Shown: piece by piece, positions 9,591-18,279 of the stretch
How positions within the stretch are numbered: position 1 is the stretch's first letter
Layout of the letters: each line of letters starts with the position of its first letter
Assembly (NCBI GenBank): GCA_903844115.1
Contig: CAIMSI010000032.1
Span: forward strand, 1-48,610
Length of the DNA: 48,610 nucleotides
Reading direction: 5' to 3'
From: an uncultured Actinomycetes bacterium
Lineage (GTDB): Bacteria; Actinomycetota; Actinomycetes; Nanopelagicales; Nanopelagicaceae
Notes under the pieces: generated by a model
Told to the model about the DNA's origin: nothing
Seen by the model: the letters and a program-made list of their open reading frames with translations, nothing else
Database searches by the model: none
Made by a program: the position numbers and the translations under genes

Positions 9591-10886
9591 ATGCTCTCAG
9601 CATTTGGTAAGGCCTTTAGGACACCAGATCTACGTAAGAAGATTTTCTTCACACTTGCGATCATGGGTCTCTTCCGTTTTGGTTCAATTATTCCAACACC
9701 TGGTGTTTCATATACGAATATCCAGTCATGTTTGAAGCAAGCAAATAACGGTGGCCTCTTTGGTCTCGTTAACTTGTTCTCAGGCGGAGCGCTCCTACAG
9801 CTTTCTGTATTTGCTCTCGGCATCATGCCTTACATCACCAGCTCCATCATTATTCAACTTTTGACCGTTGTTATTCCACGATTCGAAGCGTTGAAGAATG
9901 AAGGACAATCTGGTCAAGCAAAACTCACCCAGTACACCCGTTACCTCACAATTGGTCTTGGAATCTTGCAATCAACAGGTTTAATCGCCGTTGCTCGCAC
10001 ACCTGGTCGTTTGTTTAGCGGATGTTCTCTTGCAATTATTCCTGACACATCATGGACTCGTATCGCGACAATGGTTTGCGTTATGACGGCCGGAACTTCA
10101 GTAATCATGTGGCTTGGTGAATTGATTACAGATCGCGGTATTGGTAACGGTATGTCAATCTTGATTTTCACATCTATCGCAGCTCGTTTCCCAACACAGC
10201 TTTGGTCAATCAAGCTTCAAAAGGGAATCTTTGCTTTCGCTATCGTTATGTTGATGGGTGTAGCAGTTGTTGCAGCGGTTGTATTCGTTGAGCAAGCACA
10301 ACGCCGTATCCCCGTTCAATATGCGAAGCGCCAAGTAGGACGTCAGTCTTACGGCGGAACCAGCACATACATTCCTATCAAGGTGAACCAAGCTGGCGTT
10401 ATTCCAATTATTTTCGCATCTTCACTTCTCTATATTCCATCGTTGATTGTTAACTTCTCGGGAAGTAAAGCTGGCTGGGCCGTGTGGGTTCAACGTAACC
10501 TAGTAAAGGGCGATCACCCTATTTACGTCATTGCTTATGCAGCGCTGATTATCTTCTTCACATATTTCTATGTTGCAATTACTTTTAACCCAGATGAAGT
10601 AGCTGAAAATATGAAGACTTATGGTGGATTCATTCCTGGTATCCGTTCGGGACGACCAACAAGTGAATATCTGCAATATGTGCTTTCACGCATTACAGCG
10701 CCTGGTTCTGCATATCTAGCTTTCGTTGCGATTATTCCAATTATCGCTTTGATCATGGTGAACGCATCCCAGAACTTCCCATTCGGTGGAACCGCAATTT
10801 TGATTGTTGTTGGAGTTGGCTTGGATACTTCCAAGCAAATTGAAAGTCAGCTACAACAACGTTCATACGAGGGATTCCTCCGCTAA
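9591..10886 (+). CDS. secY: Preprotein translocase subunit SecY
   Basis: SecY is the channel of the Sec translocon in the cytoplasmic membrane. The 431-residue protein has the expected ten hydrophobic segments. FRTPDLRKKIFFTLAIMGLFRFGSIIPTPG at the start, the plug region with LFSGGALLQLSVFALGIMPYITSSII and the GERITD-like LGELITDRGIGNGMS loop are diagnostic. A Shine-Dalgarno (GAAAGGG) precedes the ATG. The stop overlaps the adk start (TAATG). Confidence 0.98.
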   Translation: MLSAFGKAFRTPDLRKKIFFTLAIMGLFRFGSIIPTPGVSYTNIQSCLKQANNGGLFGLVNLFSGGALLQLSVFALGIMPYITSSIIIQLLTVVIPRFEALKNEGQSGQAKLTQYTRYLTIGLGILQSTGLIAVARTPGRLFSGCSLAIIPDTSWTRIATMVCVMTAGTSVIMWLGELITDRGIGNGMSILIFTSIAARFPTQLWSIKLQKGIFAFAIVMLMGVAVVAAVVFVEQAQRRIPVQYAKRQVGRQSYGGTSTYIPIKVNQAGVIPIIFASSLLYIPSLIVNFSGSKAGWAVWVQRNLVKGDHPIYVIAYAALIIFFTYFYVAITFNPDEVAENMKTYGGFIPGIRSGRPTSEYLQYVLSRITAPGSAYLAFVAIIPIIALIMVNASQNFPFGGTAILIVVGVGLDTSKQIESQLQQRSYEGFLR

Positions 10887-11539
10887 TGCGTCTCATCCTG
10901 GTAGGACCACCAGGAGCTGGTAAAGGAACTCAAGCAGTTCATCTTGCTGCTCATTACGCTATCCCACATATTTCTACGGGAGATATCTTCCGTGCAAATA
11001 TTAAGGGCGGCACTGAGCTAGGAAAACTTGCAATGTCATACACCGATAAAGGTGAACTTGTCCCAGACTCAGTAACAAATGACATGGTAAAAGATCGCCT
11101 CAATGAAGCTGACGTAGCAAATGGATTTCTCCTAGATGGATATCCTCGTAATATTTTTCAAGCCGAAGTCCTTCGCGGCATTCTTACCGAAAAGCAGACT
11201 CCACTGAATGCAGTTTTGGAGCTAGCTATCGAAGATGCCCTGATTGTTGCTCGGCTTTCTGGTCGTCGTACATGTAAAGATTGCCAAGCCAGTTACCACC
11301 TTCTCTTTGAAAAGCCTGCCGTTGACGGCAAGTGCGATAAGTGCGGCGGAGAGCTCTCCCAACGCCCGGATGACAGCGAAGCAGTAATCCAGAATCGCCT
11401 CACCGTCTATGCAGAACAAACTGCGCCAATTATCGCGTTTTATCGCAGCGAAGGCTTACTCGTAACAATTGCTGCCGAGGGCGATGTTTCAGAAATTACT
11501 AGTCGCGCAATCTCCGCGCTGAGCACAAAAGTTTCATAA
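10886..11539 (+). CDS. adk: Adenylate kinase with zinc-type LID
   Basis: Adenylate kinase interconverts ATP and AMP with two ADP. The P-loop GPPGAGKGT spans residues 7-15, and DGYPRN is the NMP-binding motif near residue 84. The LID carries Cys130-x2-Cys133 and Cys150-x2-Cys153, a structural zinc site seen in many Gram-positive enzymes. At 217 residues it is the long form. It is coupled to secY by a one-base overlap. Apart from the later map promoter there is no transcription signal between the genes. Confidence 0.97.
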   Translation: MRLILVGPPGAGKGTQAVHLAAHYAIPHISTGDIFRANIKGGTELGKLAMSYTDKGELVPDSVTNDMVKDRLNEADVANGFLLDGYPRNIFQAEVLRGILTEKQTPLNAVLELAIEDALIVARLSGRRTCKDCQASYHLLFEKPAVDGKCDKCGGELSQRPDDSEAVIQNRLTVYAEQTAPIIAFYRSEGLLVTIAAEGDVSEITSRAISALSTKVS

Positions 11540-11545
11540 CGAACT

Positions 11546-11551
11546 TAGAAT
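11546..11551 (+). promoter_or_regulatory. -10 box of a predicted leaderless promoter for map
   Basis: TAGAAT is followed by exactly six bases (AAATTC) and then the map ATG at 11558, and there is no Shine-Dalgarno. This spacing puts the predicted transcription start on the A of ATG. No clear -35 is visible. Confidence 0.55.
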
Positions 11552-11557
11552 AAATTC

Positions 11558-12370
11558 ATGGCGATTCAAATAAAGACCCTCGAGCAACTCAAGAAGATGC
11601 GTGTGGCTGGTCTAGTTGTGGCCCAAGCACTTGATGAAATGCGTTCGGCCATTGCCCCTGGAGTTACAACGCTGGATCTAGATGCCATCGCCGTTAAGGT
11701 CCTTAAGGAACACAATGCAACGCCTTCGTTTTTGGACTATCACGGCTACCCTAATGTGATCTGCGCTTCGGTTAATCATGAAGTGGTTCATGGAATTCCA
11801 AATACTCGCAAATTTGTTGAAGGAGATGTCATCTCTATTGACTTTGGCGCCATTGTTGATGGTTGGCACGGGGACTCAGCATTTTCGGTGGGAGTTGGGA
11901 AAATCGATTCAGAAGATCAGAAATTGATGGACGTCTGCGAGGAATCGATGTGGCGCGGAATTGCGCAAGGGAAAATTGGTGGGCACCTGACTGATATTTC
12001 TGCAGCGATAGAGGAATACATTAATTCTCAGGGCAAATATGGAATCTTGCGCGAATATGGCGGCCATGGAATAGGCACAGAAATGCACCAAGAACCCCAT
12101 GTGTTGAATTATGGAAAATCTGGAATGGGCCCTGAATTAAAAGCTGGATTAGCCCTTGCAATAGAACCAATGATTACTCGTGGAACTGCACGCACTCAAG
12201 TTCTATCCGATGATTGGACTGTAATCTCAGCAGATAAATCCAACGGCGCACATTTTGAACACTCGTTCGCTCTTTGCCCAGATGGCAAGCCATTTGTTCT
12301 CACCGCTCCCGATGGGGGAGCAGAACGCCTAGGGGCTCTTGGCATTAAAATCTCCACCGACCTGACTTAA
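11558..12370 (+). CDS. map: Type I methionine aminopeptidase
   Basis: MAP removes the initiator Met from nascent proteins. The 270-residue pita-bread fold shows the metal ligands: Asp pair in DFGAIVDGWHGDSAF, His in GGHGIGTEMHQEPHV, Glu in LAIEPMI and the final Glu in GAHFEHSFAL. An N-terminal MAIQIKTLEQLKKMRVAG matches actinobacterial enzymes without the SH3 zinc extension. The start has a TANNNT box six bases upstream and no ribosome-binding site, so a leaderless transcript is likely even though it follows adk closely. Confidence 0.97.
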   Translation: MAIQIKTLEQLKKMRVAGLVVAQALDEMRSAIAPGVTTLDLDAIAVKVLKEHNATPSFLDYHGYPNVICASVNHEVVHGIPNTRKFVEGDVISIDFGAIVDGWHGDSAFSVGVGKIDSEDQKLMDVCEESMWRGIAQGKIGGHLTDISAAIEEYINSQGKYGILREYGGHGIGTEMHQEPHVLNYGKSGMGPELKAGLALAIEPMITRGTARTQVLSDDWTVISADKSNGAHFEHSFALCPDGKPFVLTAPDGGAERLGALGIKISTDLT

Positions 12371-12534
12371 TCCCGCCTGATTTATGCGGGGCGTTATACC
12401 GCCAGGCCCTGGGCGGGAGGCCCAAATAGCCGATTTCTCCTATGGCGAGTTTGCCCATAGAATTCTCGTCTTGCCTCTAAAAGGGCCGGATTAACTCACG
12501 TGGATCAAAATAGTTCAGAAAAGAAGGTAACTGC
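12371..12534 (+). other. Structured 164-base spacer between map and infA
   Basis: Immediately after the map stop, TCCCGCC (12371-12377) can pair with GGCGGGA (12412-12418), enclosing GCGG/CCGC (12386-12389 and 12399-12402). A second stem-loop uses CTATGG...CCATAG near 12440-12460. No T-run follows, so this may be a GC-type terminator for secY-adk-map or a leader of the infA transcript. A TAGAAT hexamer near 12458 could be the -10 for infA. No convincing small ORF is present. Confidence 0.4.
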
Positions 12535-12756
12535 TTGGCTAAAAAAGACGGCGCCATCGAAATTGAAGGCTCTGTAGCTGAAGCACTTCCGAACGCTATG
12601 TTCCGAGTGACGTTAACAAATGGACACGTTGTGCTTGCACACATCTCCGGAAAGATGCGACAGAACTACATTCGCATCTTGCCTGAAGATCGTGTGATTG
12701 TAGAACTGAGTCCATATGACCTCACAAGAGGCCGCATTATTTATAGATATAAATAA
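12535..12756 (+). CDS. infA: Translation initiation factor IF-1
   Basis: IF-1 is a 73-residue OB-fold protein that blocks the ribosomal A site during initiation. The sequence from [24 protein letters not shown] to [22 protein letters not shown] is canonical. The start is an unusual TTG at 12535, preceded by AAGAAGG seven bases upstream. No ATG or GTG is available in frame, and the GTG at 12500 is out of frame. rpmJ follows after 31 bases. Confidence 0.96.
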   Translation: MAKKDGAIEIEGSVAEALPNAMFRVTLTNGHVVLAHISGKMRQNYIRILPEDRVIVELSPYDLTRGRIIYRYK

Positions 12757-12787
12757 GCTACAAGTAAGAAAGACTGAGGGAAATATC

Positions 12788-12901
12788 GTGAAGGTAAAAC
12801 CAAGCGTGAAGAAGATTTGCGACAAGTGCAAAGTCATTCGTCGTAATGGTCGCGTCATGGTCATTTGCGACAACCTTCGTCACAAGCAAAGACAGGGTTA
12901 A
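12788..12901 (+). CDS. rpmJ: 50S ribosomal protein L36 (bL36)
   Basis: This 37-residue bL36 starts at GTG 12788 ([11 protein letters not shown]). It is the zinc-binding form with Cys11, Cys14, Cys27 and His32 and ends HKQRQG, the usual tail. A GAGGG ribosome-binding site precedes the start. A longer in-frame reading from 12716 overlaps infA and is not used. Confidence 0.96.
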   Translation: MKVKPSVKKICDKCKVIRRNGRVMVICDNLRHKQRQG

Positions 12902-12936
12902 TTTTTAATTCTGTTTTTTAAAAACGCGTGGTGCAA

Positions 12937-13004
12937 CTGAAGTTGTAAAACTTCAGACTCTCGGACCGGTAGGCCGAGACTAATTTTCACTAGTAATAGT
13001 GAAA
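12937..13004 (+). promoter_or_regulatory. Three tandem hairpins in the rpmJ-rpsM spacer
   Basis: Three stem-loops follow one another: CTGAAGTT/AACTTCAG (12937-12956, 8 bp, GTAA loop), TCTCGG/CCGAGA (12959-12979, 6 bp) and TTTCACT/AGTGAAA (12985-13004, 7 bp). A weaker CGGA/TCCG element follows at 13019-13032. The tandem layout in the only sizeable gap before rpsM-rpsK-rpsD-rpoA suggests a regulated leader, possibly a ribosomal-protein autoregulatory RNA. None of the stems is followed by a T-run. Confidence 0.5.
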
Positions 13005-13053
13005 CATTGGGAGCACTGCGGAGGACCTTCCGGATATAGAAAAGGTAATAGAT

Positions 13054-13431
13054 ATGGCACGTCTTGTTGGCGTCGATCTACCACGTGAAAAGCGTGTGGA
13101 GATTGCGCTCACTTACATTTTCGGGATGGGTCTTACTCGTGCGCATGCAACTCTTGCAGCGACCGGTGTAAATCCAGATACCCGTGTTAAAGATCTTCAA
13201 GAGCCAGAATTGGCAAAGCTTCGTGAATACATCGAAGCAAATTATAAAATCGAAGGTGACCTTCGCCGCGAAATCCAAGGCGATATTCGTCGCAAGGTTG
13301 AAATCCAGAGCTACCAAGGTATTCGTCACCGTAAGGGACTTCCTGTACGTGGTCAGCGCACACACACGAACGCACGTACACGCAAGGGCCCTCGTAAGGC
13401 AATTGCTGGTAAGAAGAAGGAGACTAAGTAA
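13054..13431 (+). CDS. rpsM: 30S ribosomal protein S13 (uS13)
   Basis: This 125-residue uS13 contacts tRNA and bridges to the 50S head. [29 protein letters not shown], the helix-two-turn-helix middle and [23 protein letters not shown] (here with KGLPVRG) are clear. It starts the alpha-operon block and overlaps the rpsK start by one base. Confidence 0.98.
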   Translation: MARLVGVDLPREKRVEIALTYIFGMGLTRAHATLAATGVNPDTRVKDLQEPELAKLREYIEANYKIEGDLRREIQGDIRRKVEIQSYQGIRHRKGLPVRGQRTHTNARTRKGPRKAIAGKKKETK

Positions 13432-13838
13432 TGGCCGCTCCTAAAGCTGCTGCTAAAGGCAAAGTAAAGCTCCGTAAGAAGGAGAAAAAGAATGTTGCCT
13501 TTGGACAAGCTCACATCAAGTCAACCTTCAACAACACAATCGTTTCTATAACAGATCCTTCCGGAGCTGTTATCTCTTGGTCATCTGCTGGTCAGGTTGG
13601 TTTCAAGGGTTCACGTAAATCAACACCTTACGCAGCGCAAATGGCTGCTGAAGCTGCTGCACGTCGCGCACAAGAACACGGCCTTAAGAAGGTTGATGTA
13701 TTTGTGAAGGGCCCAGGCTCTGGTCGCGAAACAGCAATCCGTTCATTGCAAGCAGCTGGTTTGGAAGTTGGTTCCATCTCTGATGTGACACCTGCTCCAC
13801 ACAATGGTTGCCGCCCACCCAAGCCTCGTCGAGTTTAA
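13431..13838 (+). CDS. rpsK: 30S ribosomal protein S11 (uS11)
   Basis: This 135-residue uS11 binds the 16S platform near the E site. It shows [30 protein letters not shown], the [22 protein letters not shown] motif and the [18 protein letters not shown] end. The N-terminal extension is Ala/Lys-rich, as usual in Actinobacteria. Confidence 0.98.
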   Translation: MAAPKAAAKGKVKLRKKEKKNVAFGQAHIKSTFNNTIVSITDPSGAVISWSSAGQVGFKGSRKSTPYAAQMAAEAAARRAQEHGLKKVDVFVKGPGSGRETAIRSLQAAGLEVGSISDVTPAPHNGCRPPKPRRV

Positions 13839-13854
13839 GGAAGGAAGAGAATAA

Positions 13855-14481
13855 ATGGCTCGTTATACCGGAGCAGACTGCAAGCGTTGCCGTCGCGAAA
13901 AAGTGAAGCTCTTTCTTAAGGGCTCCAAGTGCGATGGACCGAAGTGTCCTATCGAATCTCGTCCTTATCCACCAGGGCAGCATGGCCGTGGTCGCGCTAA
14001 GGAATCTGAATACCTATTGCAGCTACGCGAAAAGCAAAAGTGCGCACGTATTTACGGCGTTCTTGAGAAGCAATTCCGTGGTTACTACGAAGAAGCAAAC
14101 CGTCTTCAAGGCAAGACAGGTGAAAACCTGCTTGTACTTCTAGAGACTCGTTTGGATAACGTCGTATTCCGTGCCGGCTTTGCAAAGAGTCGCGACATGG
14201 CACGTCAGCTTGTTAAGCACAGTCACTTCACAGTGAATGGCAAGAAGGTAAACATTCCTTCGTATCGCGTTTCTCCAATGGACATCGTTGATGTTGTTCC
14301 TGGATCACTCGATACAACACCATTCATCGTTGCGAGTGCTGAACTTGGCGACAAGGCAGTCCCAGCGTGGATGGAAGTTGTTGGATCAAGGATGAGAATC
14401 TTGATTCACGCAATGCCAACACGTCCTGTGATTGACACACTTGTTCAAGAGCAGATGATCGTTGAACTTTATTCTAAGTAA
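13855..14481 (+). CDS. rpsD: 30S ribosomal protein S4 (uS4), zinc-binding form
   Basis: This 208-residue uS4 nucleates 16S 5'-domain assembly. The N-terminal region has Cys9, Cys12, Cys26 and Cys31, the zinc-knuckle spacing known from Thermus S4. The S4 RNA-binding domain follows (RLDNVVFRAGFAKSRDMARQLVKHSHFTVNGKKVNIPSY). S4 is an autoregulator in several phyla, so it is the natural candidate to act on leader structures before rpsM or rpoA. That last point is inference. Confidence 0.98.
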   Translation: MARYTGADCKRCRREKVKLFLKGSKCDGPKCPIESRPYPPGQHGRGRAKESEYLLQLREKQKCARIYGVLEKQFRGYYEEANRLQGKTGENLLVLLETRLDNVVFRAGFAKSRDMARQLVKHSHFTVNGKKVNIPSYRVSPMDIVDVVPGSLDTTPFIVASAELGDKAVPAWMEVVGSRMRILIHAMPTRPVIDTLVQEQMIVELYSK

Positions 14482-14546
14482 TAACTAGTTATAACCAGCA
14501 CTACATAACTTTAATTAGTTAAACAATTTAAAAAGAAGTAAAAACA

Positions 14547-14568
14547 GGAGATCAAATAGCGGATCTCC
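14547..14568 (+). promoter_or_regulatory. Hairpin in the rpsD-rpoA spacer
   Basis: GGAGATC (14547-14553) pairs with GATCTCC (14562-14568) around an 8-base loop, 20 bases before the rpoA GTG and just ahead of its CGGAGGA Shine-Dalgarno. The same 107-base spacer holds the palindrome TAACTAGTTA (14482-14491). The left arm itself contains GGAG, so the stem could hide a decoy ribosome-binding site. The role is unknown. Confidence 0.45.
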
Positions 14569-14588
14569 CCGACGTACGGAGGAACTAA

Positions 14589-15602
14589 GTGCTCATTGCA
14601 CAACGCCCAATCCTCACTGAGGCTGCAGATACTGAAAACGAATTCCGCTCACGGTTCATCATTGAACCGCTGGAGCCTGGCTTCGGATACACCCTCGGCA
14701 ATTCATTACGCCGTACCCTCTTGTCATCTATTCCCGGTGCAGCTGTTACCGGTATTCGTGTCAACGGTGCACTTCATGAGTTTGCAACCTTGGAAGGTGT
14801 TAAAGAAGATATCACCGAGATTGTTCTCAATATTAAGAACCTCGTTCTCTCATCAGATAATGATGAGCCATCACTTCTTTACATTCGCAAGAATGGTGAA
14901 GGAGTAGTAACTGGTGCGGATATCGCAGCTCCAGCAGGTGTACAGGTTCACAACCCAGAACTTCACATTGCAACACTTAACTCAAAGGCCAACTTCGAAG
15001 TTGAGCTCACAGTTGAGCGCGGCCGTGGATATGTCACAGCAGTTCAAAACAAAGTTGCTGGCGGAGAAATTGGTCGCATTCCTGTTGACTCAATCTATTC
15101 ACCAGTTCTTCGTGTTTCCTACAAAGTAGAAGCAACACGTGTTGAACAGCGCACAGACTTTGATCGTTTGATCGTAGATGTTGAGACAAAGCGCTCAATC
15201 AAGCCTTCAGATGCAATGGCATCTGCTGGTAAGACTCTCGTAGAGCTCTTCGGTCTTGCCCGTGAATTGAACGTTAACGCTGAGGGCATCGAAATGGGAC
15301 CTTCCATTCAAGATGCTGCTCTTGCTGCTGACCTTGCTCTTCCAATCGAAGATTTTGATCTGACAGTACGTTCTTACAATTGCTTAAAGCGCGAAGGAAT
15401 CCACACTGTCGGCGAGCTCGTAGGCCGATCAGAAGCTGACCTTCTCGACATCCGCAACTTTGGTTCAAAGTCGATTGATGAAGTGAAGGCAAAACTTCAC
15501 TCCATGGGCCTACAGCTCAAGGATTCACCAATCGGATTCGATCCAACAAAACATGCCAACTACGGAACTGACGTTGACGATGATCTCGTCGATGCCGAAT
15601 AG
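14589..15602 (+). CDS. rpoA: DNA-directed RNA polymerase subunit alpha
   Basis: The alpha subunit dimerises to scaffold RNA polymerase and contacts UP elements. The 337-residue protein has the N-terminal domain with [32 protein letters not shown] at about residues 24-55. The C-terminal domain, with [15 protein letters not shown] and [19 protein letters not shown], starts near residue 250. The start is a GTG at 14589 with a strong GGAGG five to eight bases upstream. Confidence 0.98.
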   Translation: MLIAQRPILTEAADTENEFRSRFIIEPLEPGFGYTLGNSLRRTLLSSIPGAAVTGIRVNGALHEFATLEGVKEDITEIVLNIKNLVLSSDNDEPSLLYIRKNGEGVVTGADIAAPAGVQVHNPELHIATLNSKANFEVELTVERGRGYVTAVQNKVAGGEIGRIPVDSIYSPVLRVSYKVEATRVEQRTDFDRLIVDVETKRSIKPSDAMASAGKTLVELFGLARELNVNAEGIEMGPSIQDAALAADLALPIEDFDLTVRSYNCLKREGIHTVGELVGRSEADLLDIRNFGSKSIDEVKAKLHSMGLQLKDSPIGFDPTKHANYGTDVDDDLVDAE

Positions 15603-15630
15603 CTCTGGAAATATAAGAGGAGATAGGTAA

Positions 15631-16062
15631 ATGCCAAAGCCAAGTAAAGGACCACGTCTTGGAGCAGGTCCTGCTCACGAGAAGTTGTTGCTAGGCACTC
15701 TTGCAGAGCAACTATTCGAACACGGAAAGATCACTACAACAGAGGCAAAGGCTAAGCGCCTACGTCCTGTTGCAGAGCGCTTGATCACTCACGCTAAGGC
15801 TGGAGATCTTGCTGCACGTCGTCGCGTTCTTGCAACAATCGCAAATAAGAGCGTTGTACATACACTCTTCACAGTGATTGCTCCACGCTTTGCTGAGCGC
15901 AACGGTGGATACACACGTATTACAAAGGTCGGCCCACGTACTGGAGATAACGCGCCAATGGCTGTTATCGAAGTTCTCACAGAAGGCACACCTGAAAAGA
16001 AGGCAACTGTTAAAGCTGCTGAAAAAGTAGCTAAGAAGTCTGCTGAAAAGGCTGCTGAATAA
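15631..16062 (+). CDS. rplQ: 50S ribosomal protein L17 (bL17)
   Basis: This 143-residue bL17 has the canonical core ([44 protein letters not shown]) followed by the [26 protein letters not shown] end. A Lys/Ala-rich tail of about 25 residues extends the C-terminus, as in many Actinobacteria. truA follows after 21 bases. Confidence 0.98.
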   Translation: MPKPSKGPRLGAGPAHEKLLLGTLAEQLFEHGKITTTEAKAKRLRPVAERLITHAKAGDLAARRRVLATIANKSVVHTLFTVIAPRFAERNGGYTRITKVGPRTGDNAPMAVIEVLTEGTPEKKATVKAAEKVAKKSAEKAAE

Positions 16063-16083
16063 ACCCAGCGCTTCAGATTTAAA

Positions 16084-16932
16084 ATGACGATTCCCGTTCT
16101 CAATCCTGAGGGCGGGTTTCGTCGTTTACAGTTCAATTTTTCATACGACGGTACCAATTTCCAAGGCTGGGCGAAGCAACCGGATTACCGCACCGTACAA
16201 GGCGTTCTTGAAGAACTCATTGGCAAGATTGTGCGGGCAAAAGTTGATTGCGTAACAGCCGGACGGACAGATGCTGGGGTACATGCAACTGGCGCTGTGA
16301 TGCATGTTGATATTCCAGATCAAGAGTTAGATATTGATAATTTTGCATTTAAACTCAATCGTATTCTTGAAGAAGATATTCGTATCCAATCTGTACGAGA
16401 AGCCCCCGCGGGATTCCATGCGCGATATTCAGCAACTGCCCGCCATTATGAATATCGTCTTGCTGATGCAGACCGTCCAATCTCACCGCTAGAAAGACAC
16501 TTCGTAGCAGATTGGTATCGCCCACTTGATTTAGCACTATTAAATAGCGCCGCATCGATACTTGTCGGAACCCATGATTTTGCTGCATTTTGTAAGTGGC
16601 GCGAAAATGCAACAACTATTCGCACACTCAAGGAATTCTCTTGGAAGCGGGATGAGACAGGACTGCTTGTTGCTCATGTATGCGCAGATGGCTTTGGTTA
16701 CAACATGGTGCGCAATTTGGTTGGCGCTGCCGTTTGCGTAGGCGAAGGCCGGTATGACCTTGAGTGGATTCGCAGAGTACTCACAGAGAAGTCACGGGTC
16801 TCTGACTCATACGTCTTCCCTAGCCGTGGTTTAACATTGGCGCACGTTGATTATCCCGATGATTCTCAACTTCCCGCAATTGCAGTGCAGGCTTGGGCTT
16901 TACGCCAAAGTTCTGATGAAGAACTGGAGTAG
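16084..16932 (+). CDS. truA: tRNA pseudouridine synthase A (positions 38-40)
   Basis: TruA isomerises uridines in the anticodon arm. The 282-residue protein has RRLQFNFSYDGTNFQGWAKQP, the catalytic Asp63 in AGRTDAGVHATG and the C-terminal VRNLVGAAVCVGEGR segment. The ATG at 16084 lacks a strong Shine-Dalgarno. The first codons lie in an imperfect inverted repeat (16086-16096 with 16113-16123) that might act on initiation or as a weak terminator for rplQ. No alternative start precedes the conserved core, so 16084 is kept. Confidence 0.96.
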   Translation: MTIPVLNPEGGFRRLQFNFSYDGTNFQGWAKQPDYRTVQGVLEELIGKIVRAKVDCVTAGRTDAGVHATGAVMHVDIPDQELDIDNFAFKLNRILEEDIRIQSVREAPAGFHARYSATARHYEYRLADADRPISPLERHFVADWYRPLDLALLNSAASILVGTHDFAAFCKWRENATTIRTLKEFSWKRDETGLLVAHVCADGFGYNMVRNLVGAAVCVGEGRYDLEWIRRVLTEKSRVSDSYVFPSRGLTLAHVDYPDDSQLPAIAVQAWALRQSSDEELE

Positions 16933-16935
16933 GTA

Positions 16936-17679
16936 ATGCTCGTTCGAAGCCGAAGTGCAAAAGCAATTTTCGGCGTATCCGCAATTGGCGCACTCTCACT
17001 TTGTGATCCAACATTCGCAGCTGCGCAAACATTTTTAGGAAACGCAGCCAACAATGATTACGGCGGACAACTCCAAGTACAGATCACCGTTGACAACGGC
17101 AAGATCACTGCGATTACAACACCAGTGACTCCAGGTGGCCGCAATTCCCAGTATTCAAATTACGCAGTTCCAACCCTTACACAAGAAGCACTTACAGCGC
17201 AGAGTGCAAATATTCAAGGCGTCTCTGGAGCATCTGCAATTTCAAGAGCATGGAAGCAGTCACTTGCTTCTGCTATTTCAAAAGCTGGTAATGCAATTGG
17301 TGCGCAGGTAGCGACTCCTGCTCCTGTAGCAAGTATTACGCCAGCTCCAACAAAAACTATTGCACCGGCTCCAGTTGTGACACGCGCACCTTTAAGTGGT
17401 GGAGAGAATGAAGGTGGAGAGAATGAAGGCGGGGAAGGAAGTGATGATGGCTATCGCACACCACGACCAGAGCGATCTCGAATCGTTGTTCCTCTTGTTC
17501 CGATTGTCCCCAGAGCTACTTTGAAACCAACCCCAGCGCCAACTCCCACTTCACTCGGCCTGACCATGGGCGCTGGAGTCATTAAAAAGACGATTACTTG
17601 CGTGAAGGGCAAATTAACGAAGACCGTGAAGGCAACAAACCCTAAATGCCCGACTGGATATACGCTCAAAAAGAAGTGA
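16936..17679 (+). CDS. Secreted FMN_bind-like protein with C-terminal two-Cys module
   Basis: This 247-residue protein opens with a probable signal peptide (residues 1-29, ending TFAAA). Residues 42-117 resemble an FMN_bind domain: GGQLQVQITVDNGKITAI, then YAVPTLTQEALTAQSANIQGVSGASAIS. The usual flavinylation motif SGA(S/T)xT reads SGASAI here, so the acceptor Thr is Ile102 and covalent FMN is doubtful. A Pro/Thr/Ala linker with two GGENE repeats follows. Residues 217-247 form a short module with Cys222 and Cys238 (CVKGKLTKTVK then NPKCPTGY). That tail looks like a recurrent actinobacterial surface-protein ending, from memory only. Location between truA and rplM gives no functional clue. Confidence 0.7.
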   Translation: MLVRSRSAKAIFGVSAIGALSLCDPTFAAAQTFLGNAANNDYGGQLQVQITVDNGKITAITTPVTPGGRNSQYSNYAVPTLTQEALTAQSANIQGVSGASAISRAWKQSLASAISKAGNAIGAQVATPAPVASITPAPTKTIAPAPVVTRAPLSGGENEGGENEGGEGSDDGYRTPRPERSRIVVPLVPIVPRATLKPTPAPTPTSLGLTMGAGVIKKTITCVKGKLTKTVKATNPKCPTGYTLKKK

Positions 17680-17711
17680 TTTTTGGGATTTATAGGCCCC
17701 TCAATCTCGTT

Positions 17712-17741
17712 TTGACCCCAACCGGCGTGTCTTAGTAACCT
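17712..17741 (+). promoter_or_regulatory. Candidate promoter for rplM-rpsI
   Basis: TTGACC (17712-17717) is a near-consensus -35. Possible -10 boxes are TAGTAA at 17733 (15-base spacer) or TAACCT at 17736 (18-base spacer). A small stem GCCTC/GAGGC (17750-17763) lies in the resulting leader, ahead of the AAAGGAAAGAG ribosome-binding site. The -10 is weak, so confidence is limited. Confidence 0.4.
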
Positions 17742-17800
17742 ACTCCTCTGCCTCCAAAGAGGCTAAACATAAGCAGATTTAAAAAGGAAAGAGAGACCTC

Positions 17801-18262
17801 GTGCGCACATATACACCTACCGCAGGTGACCAAGCCACAGCCCGCAAGTGGCATGTCATCGATGCTGAAGGAATTGTCCTCGGACGTCTTGCTTCACACG
17901 CTGCTGTTCTTCTTCGCGGAAAGCACAAGACAACATTCGCACCTCACATGGATATGGGTGACTTTGTCATCATCATCAATGCAGAGAAGGTTGCACTTAC
18001 AGGACAAAAGGCGAGCCAAAAGTTTGCTCACCATCACTCTGGTTTCCCAGGTGGTATGACTTCTGTTGTGTACGCAGATTTGATTAACCAAGATCCAACA
18101 CGTGTTGTTGAGAAGGCAATTCTTGGAATGATCCCTAAGAACAAACTCGGTAGCTCAATTGCTACAAAGCTCAAGGTCTACGCAGGCTCAACACATCCAC
18201 ATGCTGCGCAGAATCCTTCAGTGTATGAACTCACTCAAATTTCCCAATTAACAAAGAAGTAA
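17801..18262 (+). CDS. rplM: 50S ribosomal protein L13 (uL13)
   Basis: This 153-residue uL13 is an early 50S assembly protein. It starts at a GTG with MRTYTP and has [29 protein letters not shown] and the [12 protein letters not shown] motif. The C-terminus after the NPSVYELTQ segment is close to standard length. It pairs with rpsI 17 bases downstream. Confidence 0.98.
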   Translation: MRTYTPTAGDQATARKWHVIDAEGIVLGRLASHAAVLLRGKHKTTFAPHMDMGDFVIIINAEKVALTGQKASQKFAHHHSGFPGGMTSVVYADLINQDPTRVVEKAILGMIPKNKLGSSIATKLKVYAGSTHPHAAQNPSVYELTQISQLTKK

Positions 18263-18279
18263 TAGGAGCTAAATAGAAA

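Noticed and set aside
12500-12534. Earlier GTG start for infA at about 12500
   Set aside because: It is in a different frame from IF-1. The TTG at 12535 gives the canonical M-A-K-K-D-G start.
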